From assembly GCA_018065985.1 (NCBI GenBank), contig JAGHSF010000060.1, positions 1 through 44,046 of the forward strand: a DNA stretch of 44,046 nt, read 5' to 3'. Shown here in pieces: positions 17,897 through 26,561 of the stretch. Below the pieces are notes generated by a model. That model made no database searches. It was given only the letters and a program-made list of their open reading frames with translations, and was not told the DNA's origin. Within the stretch, counting starts at the first letter, position 1; every line of letters begins with the position of its first letter. The DNA comes from Candidatus Cryptobacteroides choladohippi. GTDB lineage: Bacteria > Bacteroidota > Bacteroidia > Bacteroidales > UBA932. The position numbers and the translations under genes were made by a program.

Positions 17897-18690
17897 TGAA
17901 ACAGTATCTCGACCTCCTCAAGGAGATTATGGACAACGGCACGATCAAGACCGACCGTACCGGCGTAGGCACAAAGAGCATATTCGGACATCAGATGCGC
18001 TTCGACCTGAGCGAGGGCTTTCCCCTCCTCACCACAAAGAAGGTGCATCTGAAGTCGATCATATACGAACTTCTCTGGTTCATCAGCGGCGACACGAACG
18101 TAAAGTATCTCCAGGACCACAAGGTCACCATCTGGGACGAGTGGGCCGATGAGAACGGCGACCTTGGCCCGGTTTACGGCCACCAGTGGCGCAGCTGGCC
18201 CGCACCCGACGGCCGCAGCATAGACCAGCTCTCGCAGGTGATCGACATGATAAGGAACCATCCCGACTCCCGCCGCATGCTCGTATGTGCATGGAATCCC
18301 GGAGAGGTCGACAAGATGGCGCTTCCTCCCTGCCACTGCCTGTTCCAGTTCTATGTGGCTGACGGAAAGCTCAGCTGCCAGCTGTACCAGCGCAGCGCCG
18401 ACACTTTCCTCGGTGTGCCCTTCAACATCGCATCATACGCCCTGCTGACGATGATGATCGCCCAGTGCTGCGGCCTGCAGCCGGGTGAGTTCATCCACAC
18501 CACCGGCGACACCCACATCTACCTCAACCACTTCGAGCAGGTACGCGAGCAGCTCTCAAGGGAGCCCCGCGCTCTGCCCTGGATGAAGCTCAACCCCGAC
18601 GTGAAGAGCGTGTTCGACTTCAAGTATGAGGATTTTGAACTTTCGGATTATGACCCATGGCCGGCAATAAAGGCCCCCGTAGCAGTATAA
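17896..18690 (+). CDS. thyA: Thymidylate synthase, ThyA
   Basis: Methylates dUMP to dTMP using 5,10-methylene-tetrahydrofolate, yielding dihydrofolate. At 264 residues it has the same length as the Escherichia coli enzyme. Visible motifs are [18 protein letters not shown] near the N-terminus, the catalytic Cys in [30 protein letters not shown] and [10 protein letters not shown] chose the ATG at 17896, which overlaps the galM stop by one base. An in-frame upstream ATG at 17788 would lie inside galM. Dihydrofolate made here is recycled by the folA gene 4 bases downstream. Confidence 0.96.
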   Translation: MKQYLDLLKEIMDNGTIKTDRTGVGTKSIFGHQMRFDLSEGFPLLTTKKVHLKSIIYELLWFISGDTNVKYLQDHKVTIWDEWADENGDLGPVYGHQWRSWPAPDGRSIDQLSQVIDMIRNHPDSRRMLVCAWNPGEVDKMALPPCHCLFQFYVADGKLSCQLYQRSADTFLGVPFNIASYALLTMMIAQCCGLQPGEFIHTTGDTHIYLNHFEQVREQLSREPRALPWMKLNPDVKSVFDFKYEDFELSDYDPWPAIKAPVAV

Positions 18691-18694
18691 ACAG

Positions 18695-19183
18695 ATGGAA
18701 AAATGTCTTATCGTGGCCATAGGGGCCAATAATGAGATAGGCGTCAAGGGTACCCTTCCCTGGCACCTCAGCGAGGATCTCAAGTATTTCAAGCGCGTCA
18801 CCAGCGGATGCCCCGTCATCATGGGGCGCACCACATACTTCTCCCTGCCCTTCAGACCTCTGAAAAACCGCAAGAACATCGTCCTGAATGCAGGCGGCGA
18901 TCCCATTCCCGAGGCAACCTGCGTATACTCCTTCGAGGAGGCATATGCTGCTGCCGGGCCTGCAGAGAAGTGCTTTGTCATGGGCGGTGCGTCAGTGTAT
19001 CGTGCAGCAGTGAACGACATGGACCGGCTTTACATCACCCATGTCCACGCAAGCATCCCCGAGGCTGATGCCTTCTTCCCCGCAATCGACCCTGAAATCT
19101 GGAAGGTCGAGTCCCGTTCCGCCGTTTACAAGGACAAGGAATGCGGATATGAGTTCCAATTTTTCGTATATACAAGGAAGTAA
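18695..19183 (+). CDS. folA: Dihydrofolate reductase, FolA
   Basis: A 162-residue NADPH-dependent reductase regenerating tetrahydrofolate. The start MEKCLIVAIGANNEIG and the substrate-pocket segment GTLPWHLSEDLKYFK are typical. VIMGRTTYFSLP binds NADPH, FVMGGASVYRAA provides the second nucleotide-binding loop, and LYITHVHASIPEADAFFP closes the fold. It is coupled to thyA (4-base gap), the usual pairing of dihydrofolate producer and consumer. Confidence 0.95.
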   Translation: MEKCLIVAIGANNEIGVKGTLPWHLSEDLKYFKRVTSGCPVIMGRTTYFSLPFRPLKNRKNIVLNAGGDPIPEATCVYSFEEAYAAAGPAEKCFVMGGASVYRAAVNDMDRLYITHVHASIPEADAFFPAIDPEIWKVESRSAVYKDKECGYEFQFFVYTRK

Positions 19184-19196
19184 GAAAAATTATACC

Positions 19197-19204
19197 TATC
19201 TTTG
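19197..19204 (+). promoter_or_regulatory. -7 promoter element (TATCTTTG) for the symporter gene
   Basis: TATCTTTG fits TAnnTTTG and lies 31 bases before the start codon, immediately after folA. No TTTG is visible at the expected -33 position. Confidence 0.6.
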
Positions 19205-19235
19205 GCACAATTAGTTAGAAGGTAGGTATTGTCTT

Positions 19236-20561
19236 ATGTTCCCAAAAAAGGAAAAATTCGGAGGAAAAGCTGCGTATATTCTTGCGTTGGCCGGTTCGGC
19301 GATCGGACTGGGCAATATCTGGCGTTTCCCCTATATGGTAGGGGAGCACGGAGGTGCAGCATTCATCATAATCTACATAATCTGCTCATTCCTCATTTCC
19401 CTGCCAATCTTCCTTTCTGAGGCGGTAATCGGCAAGGTCTCCGGCCATGGCTCATACGAGGCTATGAAGAGGCTTGCGCCAAACTCTGCCTGGAGGGGCC
19501 TCGGCATGATGGCCGTCATAAGCAGTTTCATCATACTTTCCTTCTACTGCGTGGTAGGCGGATGGTCTGTCGACTATTTCGTCCGTTCCATCGCGGGAAC
19601 GATGAGCGTCACCAGCCGTGAGAGCGCTTCGGCCCTGTTCGGCAGCGTGGCAGGCTCTGTATGCGAGCCTCTGACCGCCCACCTTTTCTTCCTCGGCATC
19701 TCGGCCGTCATCATTGTGCTTGGAGTGAAGAAGGGAATAGAAGTCTTCTCGAAGATCTCTATTCCGCTGTTGTTCGTGATGATGGTCATAGTCACCGTAT
19801 ACTCCATCTCGCTTCCCGGTGCGGCAGAAGGTGTCAGCTATCTTGTAAGACCCGACTTCTCAAAGATTGACGCATCGGTTGTGGCGAGCGCCCTGGGCCA
19901 GTCTTTCTTCTCGATGTCGCTCGGTGTGGGAATGGTTGTGACCTATACCTCATATTCCAAGGACTCGGGCATAGTGAGTGCCGGAGCATGGACGACAGTC
20001 TTCGACACCCTGTTCGCGGTAATAGCCGGATTTGCAGTGATGCCTGCAGTATTTGCGGGAGGACTTGAGCCCGAGGCCGGCCCGTCGCTTGTCTTCGAGG
20101 CTCTGCCCTATGTTTTCGGGCAGATGGCGATTGACATGCCTGTCTTCAGCAGGATAGCCACAATCATATTCTTCTTCTCGATACTGCTTGCAGCGCTGAG
20201 TTCGTCGATATCCCTGTTCGAAACCTGCGTGAACCACGCAATGGAACACAACAAGTTCAGCCGCCGCAAGGCGACCCTGCTGGTCCTTGTGCTTACATGG
20301 GTGCTCGGCGTGCTCTGTTCTCTGTCGTTCGGACCACTCAAGGACGTGAAGATCTTTGGCGAGAACATCTTCGGATTCTGCGACGAGCTCACGTCCAACT
20401 ATCTGATGACTCTCGGTGCCCTTGCATTCGCAATCTTCGTGGGCTGGAGGATGGACTGGCAGAAGGTTACCGGCAGCGTCGGCAGGTTCTTCCATTTCAT
20501 GATCAAATGGATAGTCCCTCCTGCCATTCTCACCATCTTCCTCTCAAGTATTCTCAGTTAG
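19236..20561 (+). CDS. Sodium-dependent transporter, SNF (neurotransmitter:sodium symporter) family
   Basis: A 441-residue inner-membrane protein, the length of the shorter bacterial SNF transporters. The first helix carries the hallmark ILALAGSAIGLGNIWRFPYM, whose unwound part binds sodium and substrate. It is followed by GGAAFIIIYIICSFLISLPIFLSE. About eleven hydrophobic segments can be counted, including the conserved SFFSMSLGVGMVVTYTSY region. The substrate is probably an amino acid; sequence alone does not tell which. It converges on nifJ with a gap of 11 bases. Confidence 0.9.
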   Translation: MFPKKEKFGGKAAYILALAGSAIGLGNIWRFPYMVGEHGGAAFIIIYIICSFLISLPIFLSEAVIGKVSGHGSYEAMKRLAPNSAWRGLGMMAVISSFIILSFYCVVGGWSVDYFVRSIAGTMSVTSRESASALFGSVAGSVCEPLTAHLFFLGISAVIIVLGVKKGIEVFSKISIPLLFVMMVIVTVYSISLPGAAEGVSYLVRPDFSKIDASVVASALGQSFFSMSLGVGMVVTYTSYSKDSGIVSAGAWTTVFDTLFAVIAGFAVMPAVFAGGLEPEAGPSLVFEALPYVFGQMAIDMPVFSRIATIIFFFSILLAALSSSISLFETCVNHAMEHNKFSRRKATLLVLVLTWVLGVLCSLSFGPLKDVKIFGENIFGFCDELTSNYLMTLGALAFAIFVGWRMDWQKVTGSVGRFFHFMIKWIVPPAILTIFLSSILS

Positions 20562-20572
20562 CCGTCCGCCGG

Positions 20573-23500
20573 TCATTTCTCATCGTGTCCCTCTGACGCA
20601 AGATACACGAAATGCTCATAGCGTCTCGTGGCGGTTTCGGTGCCTTTTGCGAACAGAGTCTCAGCATTCTCCGGGAAGCTTCTGCGGAGGGAATTGTACC
20701 GTACCTCCCCTTCAAGGAAGTCCGTGTACGGGATGGATGGTGCCTTGGAGTCGAGCTGGAACGGATTTTCCTTGCGCGGGTCGTATCTGTACAGCGTCCA
20801 GTAGCCGCTCTCGACGGCGCGCTTCATCTCTTCCTGAACCTTGTGCATTCCGGCACAGATGCCATGGGATGCGCAGGGGGTGTAGGCGATGATGACAGAA
20901 GGTCCGTCATATTCTTCCGCCTCCCTTATGGCCTTGATAAGCTGTGCGGGATCGGCACCCATTGCAACCTGGGCCACATAGACATTCCCGTAGGACATGA
21001 GTATGGCGCCGAGGTCCTTCTTGGTGGTCTTCTTTCCTGACCATGCGAATTTGGCCACAGCTCCTATCTGGGTGGCCTTGCTGCTCTGTCCTCCGGTATT
21101 GGAATACATCTCGGTGTCCACGATGAACACGTTCACGTTCTCTCCTCCGGCCACAACATGGTCGAGACCGCCGAAGCCTATGTCGTAGGCCCAGCCGTCG
21201 CCTCCGAACATCCAGAATGTCTTTTTGGCGAGCATGTCCTTCTGCGAGAGTATCGTCTTCGACATGGGGTCGTCGCTGCGCATGAGCTCGGTTATGAGGT
21301 TGTCGGCTGCCTTGCGGGATTCCCTGGTGTCTTCGAATGAATCGAGCAGGGCCTCGCAAGCCGCCTTCAGGCTGCCTGACGACGACTCTGAGAGAGCCTT
21401 GACGTCCGACTTGGCAAGAGCCCTTCTCTGCTTGACCGAAAGTGCCATGCCAAGGCACAGCTCGGCATTGTTCTCGAACAGGCTGTTGGTCCATGCCGGA
21501 CCGAATCCGCGCCTGTTCAGGGCATACGGAATGCCCGGCATCGCAGAGCCCCAGGCCTGGGAGCATCCGGTGGCGTTCGCCCAGTAGACGTGGTCGCCGA
21601 ACAACTGCGTAAGAAGTTTGGCATAGGGTGTTTCCCCACAGCCGGCACATGCTGCCGAGAACTCGAGAAGCGGTGTGCGGAACTGGCTTCCCTTGACTGT
21701 GTACGGGTCGAACAGGTCGCCTTTCTCTGAGACGGTCAGGGCGTATTCGAAGTTCCTGCCGTCCTTGTCTTCGCTGGAAACCGGCCTCATCTCCAGAGCA
21801 CCTGCCGGGCAGACGCTCTCGCAGCTTCCGCATCCTGTGCAGTCGAAGTCCGATACCGCGAGCGCGAAATGGAGCCCCTTTGCCCTGCCTGTTGCTGGAA
21901 TGGCTGCAAATCCTTCAGGGGCGGCCTTCAGCTCGGCGTCGTCGAGAAGATACGGACGTATGACTGCGTGCGGGCACACGAGGGAGCACCTGTTGCACTG
22001 TATGCACTTGTCCGCCTGCCAGAAGGGAAGTCTCACGGCTATGCCGCGTTTCTCGTATGATGTAAGTCCGAGCTTGACGGTACCGTCGATGTGCTTGAGG
22101 AAGTTGCTTACAGGCAGGGTGTCGCCCTTCTGCCTGTTGACGGGGATGAGCACCTTGCGCACCACTCCGGGCAGATGCGAGATGTCCTGGCCCGGATCGA
22201 ACGGCAGAGAAGCCCACTCCGGCTTCACCTCCACCCTGCGAAGGCGTACGGCTCCGCTCTCGATGGCGGCGATGTTCCTTGCCACCACAGCATCGCCCTT
22301 GGCGAAGTAGGTCTTTCTGGCAGCCTCCTTCATGGCCTCTATGGCCCGTGTGCTGTCCATTATTCCCGAAGCGGCGAAGAATGCCGCCTGGAGCACTGTG
22401 TTCGTATGATTGCCGAGCCCGAGTTCGAGTGCTATGGAGGTGGCGTCTATCACATAGAACCTGATGTTCCACATTGCCAGACCGCGCTTCACGTTGGCAG
22501 GCAGCCACTTTTCCAGTTCTTCGTCAGACTTGCTGCAGTTCAGAAGGAAGGTGCCGCCCTCCTTGAGTTCCTCGATCATGTCATAGACTCCGACGTAGGT
22601 CTGGTTGTGACATGCCACGAAGTCGGCGGACTTGACGTAGTATGAACTCTCGATCGGACTGTCGCTGAACCTCAGGTGCGAGATGGTCACACCGTATGAT
22701 TTCTTGGCGTCATATTCGAAGTAGGCCTGCCCGTATTTGCCTGCCTGCTCGCTGACGATATGGACGGTATTCTTGTTGGCACCGACGGTTCCGTCGCCGC
22801 CCAGCCCCCAGAATTTGCAGCAGTACACACCATTGTCCGACTTGACGAAAGGAACGCGTTCAAGGGAAAGGTGGGTGACGTCGTCGTTTATTCCTATTGT
22901 GAATCCTTTCACGGGATTCTCCGATGCGAGGTTGGCAAATACGGCGAGGATCTGCCCGGGGTCGGTATCCTTTGACGAGAGACCGTATCGGCCTCCTATG
23001 ACCTTGATTGCACGGCCCGAGGTGCAGACTGCGGTGCAGATGTCTTCAAAAAGCGGTTCTCCCATGCTTCCGGGCTCCTTGGTCCTGTCAAGCACAGCCA
23101 TTCTCCTCACCGTATCCGGAAGCACCTTGAAAAGATGCTCCGCACTGAACGGGCGGTAGAGATGCACCTGGATGAAGCCTGTCCTGGCACCGGAGGCATT
23201 GAGCTGGTCCACAGCTTCCTTGACCGTTCCGGAGACGCTGCCCATGGCCACCACAACGTCGGTGGCATCGGCTGCGCCGTAGTAGTTGAACAGGTGGTAG
23301 TCGCGTCCGGTGATGCGGTTGATGTCCTGCATGTAGTCCTCCACTATGCCGGGGAGGGCGTCATAGACGGGATTGCAGCCTTCGCGTACCTGGAAGAAGA
23401 TGTCGGGATTCTGCACCGTGCTCCTCATCAGAGGATGCTCGGGATTGAGCGCGTGGTTATGGAACTTCTCAAGGGTCTGCAGATCAATGAGTTCGTGGAG

Positions 23501-24070
23501 CTTGTCAGTGTCGATCATCTCGACGGTGCTGATTTCATGCGAGGTACGGAAGCCGTCGAAGAAATGCATGAACGGAGTGCGGCCCTTCAGTGCTGCCAGA
23601 TGAGCCACACCGGCCAGGTCGACCGTTTCCTGTACGCTGCCCGAGCAGAGCATGGCAAAGCCTGTGTTGCGGCAGCTCATCACGTCGGAATGGTCTCCGA
23701 AGATGCTCATCGCATGCGTGCCCACGGTCCTGGCGGCAACATGTACCACTACGGGAAGCCTCTCCCCGGCGATGCGGTGCAGCACGGGTATCATCAGCAT
23801 CAGGCCCTGGCTGGATGTGAATGTGGTGGCCAGGGAACCTGTCTGCGCGGCGCCGTGCACGGCCGCGATGGCTCCCGCCTCAGACTGCATCTCGGTGAGC
23901 ACGACAGTCTGGCCGAAGATGTTCTTACGCCCCTGGCTCGCCCATTTGTCTGTCAGTTCCGCCATGGGGGAAGAAGGCGTAATGGGATATATGGCAGCTA
24001 TCTCTGTGAAATCGTATGCAATGCTGGCCGCAGCCTCGTTGCCGTCAATGGTTACAATGTGTTTTCCCAT
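20573..24070 (-). CDS. nifJ: Pyruvate:ferredoxin (flavodoxin) oxidoreductase, single-chain
   Basis: A 1165-residue homodimeric-type PFOR. It oxidatively decarboxylates pyruvate to acetyl-CoA and CO2, reducing ferredoxin; the reaction can run backwards. YPITPSSPM includes Thr31 and VAARTVGTHAMS includes Arg114, both substrate-binding positions in characterised PFOR. An inserted ferredoxin domain (about 680-760) has two CxxCxxCxxxCP motifs (CIQCNRCSLVCP and CTGCGSCESVCP). The proximal cluster ligands appear in CAGCGETPY, ATGCSQAWG and YTPCASHGI. The thiamin diphosphate site is GGDGWAYDIGFGGLDH...NTGGQSSKATQ. It starts one base after the stop of the fusion gene, so it is almost certainly co-translated with the two unusual upstream genes. 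Pyruvate is the expected substrate; a branched 2-oxoacid cannot be excluded. Confidence 0.94.
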   Translation of the reverse strand: MGKHIVTIDGNEAAASIAYDFTEIAAIYPITPSSPMAELTDKWASQGRKNIFGQTVVLTEMQSEAGAIAAVHGAAQTGSLATTFTSSQGLMLMIPVLHRIAGERLPVVVHVAARTVGTHAMSIFGDHSDVMSCRNTGFAMLCSGSVQETVDLAGVAHLAALKGRTPFMHFFDGFRTSHEISTVEMIDTDKLHELIDLQTLEKFHNHALNPEHPLMRSTVQNPDIFFQVREGCNPVYDALPGIVEDYMQDINRITGRDYHLFNYYGAADATDVVVAMGSVSGTVKEAVDQLNASGARTGFIQVHLYRPFSAEHLFKVLPDTVRRMAVLDRTKEPGSMGEPLFEDICTAVCTSGRAIKVIGGRYGLSSKDTDPGQILAVFANLASENPVKGFTIGINDDVTHLSLERVPFVKSDNGVYCCKFWGLGGDGTVGANKNTVHIVSEQAGKYGQAYFEYDAKKSYGVTISHLRFSDSPIESSYYVKSADFVACHNQTYVGVYDMIEELKEGGTFLLNCSKSDEELEKWLPANVKRGLAMWNIRFYVIDATSIALELGLGNHTNTVLQAAFFAASGIMDSTRAIEAMKEAARKTYFAKGDAVVARNIAAIESGAVRLRRVEVKPEWASLPFDPGQDISHLPGVVRKVLIPVNRQKGDTLPVSNFLKHIDGTVKLGLTSYEKRGIAVRLPFWQADKCIQCNRCSLVCPHAVIRPYLLDDAELKAAPEGFAAIPATGRAKGLHFALAVSDFDCTGCGSCESVCPAGALEMRPVSSEDKDGRNFEYALTVSEKGDLFDPYTVKGSQFRTPLLEFSAACAGCGETPYAKLLTQLFGDHVYWANATGCSQAWGSAMPGIPYALNRRGFGPAWTNSLFENNAELCLGMALSVKQRRALAKSDVKALSESSSGSLKAACEALLDSFEDTRESRKAADNLITELMRSDDPMSKTILSQKDMLAKKTFWMFGGDGWAYDIGFGGLDHVVAGGENVNVFIVDTEMYSNTGGQSSKATQIGAVAKFAWSGKKTTKKDLGAILMSYGNVYVAQVAMGADPAQLIKAIREAEEYDGPSVIIAYTPCASHGICAGMHKVQEEMKRAVESGYWTLYRYDPRKENPFQLDSKAPSIPYTDFLEGEVRYNSLRRSFPENAETLFAKGTETATRRYEHFVYLASEGHDEK

Positions 24071-24071
24071 A

Positions 24072-26561
24072 TCATTTCCTGTTTAAGCCGAGTTTCTCGA
24101 CGAAGTGTTCTCTCATCTTGTATTTAAGCACCTTCCCCGCTGCATTCATGGGGAAGCTTTCCACGAATTCGATGTATCTTGGAACCTTGTGGGTTGCAAG
24201 GCTGGCCGTTATGTATCCGCGCATCTCAGCTTCAGACACGCTGCATCCGTCCTTGAGTATGATGCATGCCATCGCCTCCTCCCCGTATTTGACGTCCGGA
24301 ATGGCAATCACCTGAACGTCCTGCACGCAGGGGTGGGTGTATATGAACTCTTCGATCTCCTTGGGGTAGATGTTCTCTCCACCGCGTATGATCATGTCCT
24401 TGAGGCGTCCCGTGATATGGTAGTTGCCGTTCTCGTCGACGCATGCGAGGTCGCCCGAGTGCATCCAGCCCCCGGCATCCACGGCTGCTGCGGTGGCATC
24501 GGGCATCTTGTAGTAGCCCTTCATGGTGTTGTAGCCCCTTGAGCAGAACTCGCCGTTCTCGCCTGGTGCGGCTGGCAGTCCGGTTTCAGGATTGACCACC
24601 TTGCACTGCACATGCGGGAAAGGATAGCCTACCGTGTCGCACCTCACGTCCAGGCTGTCGGTCCATGCCGACATGGTGCATCCCGGCGAGGTTTCGGTCT
24701 GTCCGTACACGCTCACGATGCCTCGCATGTTCATCTCGTCGGGCCGGGCCGCGCGTCTCATGAGTTCGGGCGGGCATCCGGCACCTGCCATGATTCCGGT
24801 TCTCATATGCGAGAAGTCCGTTTTCCTGTAGTCGGGATGGTTGAACATGGCTATGAACATCGTGGGCACGCCGTTGAAGCAGGTGATATGCTCGCTGTTG
24901 ATGCATGCCAGCGATGATTTTGCGGAGAAGTACGGCAGGGGGCACATCGTGGCACCGTGGGTTACGGACGCGGTCATGGAGAGCACCATGCCGAAGCAAT
25001 GGAACATGGGCACCTGTATCATCATCCTGTCGGCAGTCGAAAGTCCCATCCTGTCGCCTATGCACTTGCCGTTGTTGATAACGTTGTAATGGGTCAGCAT
25101 GACTCCCTTCGGGAATCCTGTGGTGCCTGAGGTGTACTGCATGTTGCACACGTCGTCCGGGCTCACCTCAGCCGCCATGCCGGTAACCGTTTCCAGAGGC
25201 ACAAGGTCCTTGCGCTCCATGGCCTCCTCGAAGGACAGGCAGCCTTTCTGCCTGAACCCTACGGTGATGACGTTCCTCAGGAACGGAAGCCTCGAGCAAT
25301 GCAGAGGCTCCCCGGGCACGGTGTCCGCAATCTCGGGACAGAGGCCGTTTATGATGCTTCTGTAGTCGGAGTCCTTGCCGCCTGCCATCATGACAAGCGT
25401 ATGCGTGTCGGACTGCCTCAGCAGATATTCCACCTCGTGTGACTTGTAGGCGGTGTTGACGGTCACCAGCACGGCGCCTATCTTCACCGTGGCCCAGAAT
25501 GAGATGTACCATGCCGGGACATTGGTTGCCCAGACGCTGACCTTGCTTCCGGGCCGCACGCCCAGAGACACCAGCGCTCTGGCGAAGTTGTCCACATCGT
25601 CCCTGAACTCGGAGTATGTGCGTATGTAGTCCAGGGTCGTGTATTTGAAGCAGTACTGGTCGGGGAACTCGGCCACCAGGCGGTCCAGCACCTTGGGGAA
25701 TGTCAGGTCGATCAGGTCGTCCTTGTCCCAGATATACCAGCCTGTACCGTCGTGGTTGGGATAGAGCTTGTCCGTCCTGCGGCTCCTGGCGCGCTCGAAG
25801 CGCTTCATGTAGTTTATGAAATACGGGAAGATCACATCTCTGTCGGGCATTTCCGACATCCAGTCCGGCTTCCACTCCAGGGACACGAATCCGTCGTAGT
25901 CGATGGACGAGAGGGAGTTGATGACCTCGGCCACGGGGAAGGTGCCTTCTCCGATTATGCAGTACCTGCCGGCATCGTCGCTGTCGCGAAGGTGCACGTG
26001 GCGGACGTAACCGCCCAGATTCTTTATGGATTCGTACGGGCTTTCCCCACAGTCGCGGTAAGGGTGATGGACATCCCAGAGGACGGCAATATTGTCGCAG
26101 GCATATTCGTCGAGGAGAGCCCTGAGCTTCGAGGTGTCGGAGAACACTCCGCTCGTCTTGATGAGGAGCGTCACGCCGTACTGCCCGGCCATACGGGCGA
26201 GAATGTCGAGATTGCCCCTTATGCCGTCATGGTTGTCTTCCCTGGCGTAGAGGCTGACATACGGTATCTGCGCGGCATCTGCCAGCACCATCATGGCCTC
26301 CGCCTCGGAGAGTGTCCGGTCGGAATCCGAGGATATGTCGCAGGAACTGTCGAGGCACGGGATCGAAAGGCTCTTCCACCTGAGATTCCTGCTGGTCCTG
26401 GTGACTGAATATTTATGGAAAGGCCCTCCTGCGCCCACATATTCCGGGTTGCGCATGATGTTGTAGGGCTCTATTCCGTCGAAGCCCATGTCCAATGCGC
26501 AAGTCAGCGCATCATCCCATCCGAGGTCTGCCCAGCCTCTTGTCGAAAAGGAGAGTTTCAT
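24072..26561 (-). CDS. Fusion of a xylose-isomerase-like TIM barrel and an AMP-forming acyl-CoA synthetase
   Basis: An 829-residue single open frame with two domains. Residues 1-260 are a sugar-phosphate isomerase/epimerase-like TIM barrel (AP_endonuc_2 type). It retains metal-site candidates Asp163 and His166 (LWDVHHPY), His190 (HVHLRD) and Glu229 (SLEWKP), but Lys135 (LLIKTSG) stands where a Glu ligand is usual. Residues 270-825 are an AMP-forming acyl-CoA synthetase: P-loop YTSGTTGFPKG (476-486), GQTETSPG, the hinge segment GWMHSGDLACVDENG, GRLKDMIIRGGENIYPKEIEE, and the catalytic Lys in NAAGKVLKYKMRE. It would activate a carboxylic acid to its CoA ester in the cytoplasm; the acid is unknown. 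The start overlaps the preceding stop (ATGA), and its own stop is one base before nifJ. Confidence 0.85.
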   Translation of the reverse strand: MKLSFSTRGWADLGWDDALTCALDMGFDGIEPYNIMRNPEYVGAGGPFHKYSVTRTSRNLRWKSLSIPCLDSSCDISSDSDRTLSEAEAMMVLADAAQIPYVSLYAREDNHDGIRGNLDILARMAGQYGVTLLIKTSGVFSDTSKLRALLDEYACDNIAVLWDVHHPYRDCGESPYESIKNLGGYVRHVHLRDSDDAGRYCIIGEGTFPVAEVINSLSSIDYDGFVSLEWKPDWMSEMPDRDVIFPYFINYMKRFERARSRRTDKLYPNHDGTGWYIWDKDDLIDLTFPKVLDRLVAEFPDQYCFKYTTLDYIRTYSEFRDDVDNFARALVSLGVRPGSKVSVWATNVPAWYISFWATVKIGAVLVTVNTAYKSHEVEYLLRQSDTHTLVMMAGGKDSDYRSIINGLCPEIADTVPGEPLHCSRLPFLRNVITVGFRQKGCLSFEEAMERKDLVPLETVTGMAAEVSPDDVCNMQYTSGTTGFPKGVMLTHYNVINNGKCIGDRMGLSTADRMMIQVPMFHCFGMVLSMTASVTHGATMCPLPYFSAKSSLACINSEHITCFNGVPTMFIAMFNHPDYRKTDFSHMRTGIMAGAGCPPELMRRAARPDEMNMRGIVSVYGQTETSPGCTMSAWTDSLDVRCDTVGYPFPHVQCKVVNPETGLPAAPGENGEFCSRGYNTMKGYYKMPDATAAAVDAGGWMHSGDLACVDENGNYHITGRLKDMIIRGGENIYPKEIEEFIYTHPCVQDVQVIAIPDVKYGEEAMACIILKDGCSVSEAEMRGYITASLATHKVPRYIEFVESFPMNAAGKVLKYKMREHFVEKLGLNRK

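Noticed and set aside
23135..24127. Plus-strand frame (330 codons) opposite nifJ
   Set aside because: Antisense to the conserved N-terminal domain of the oxidoreductase; no domain or promoter.
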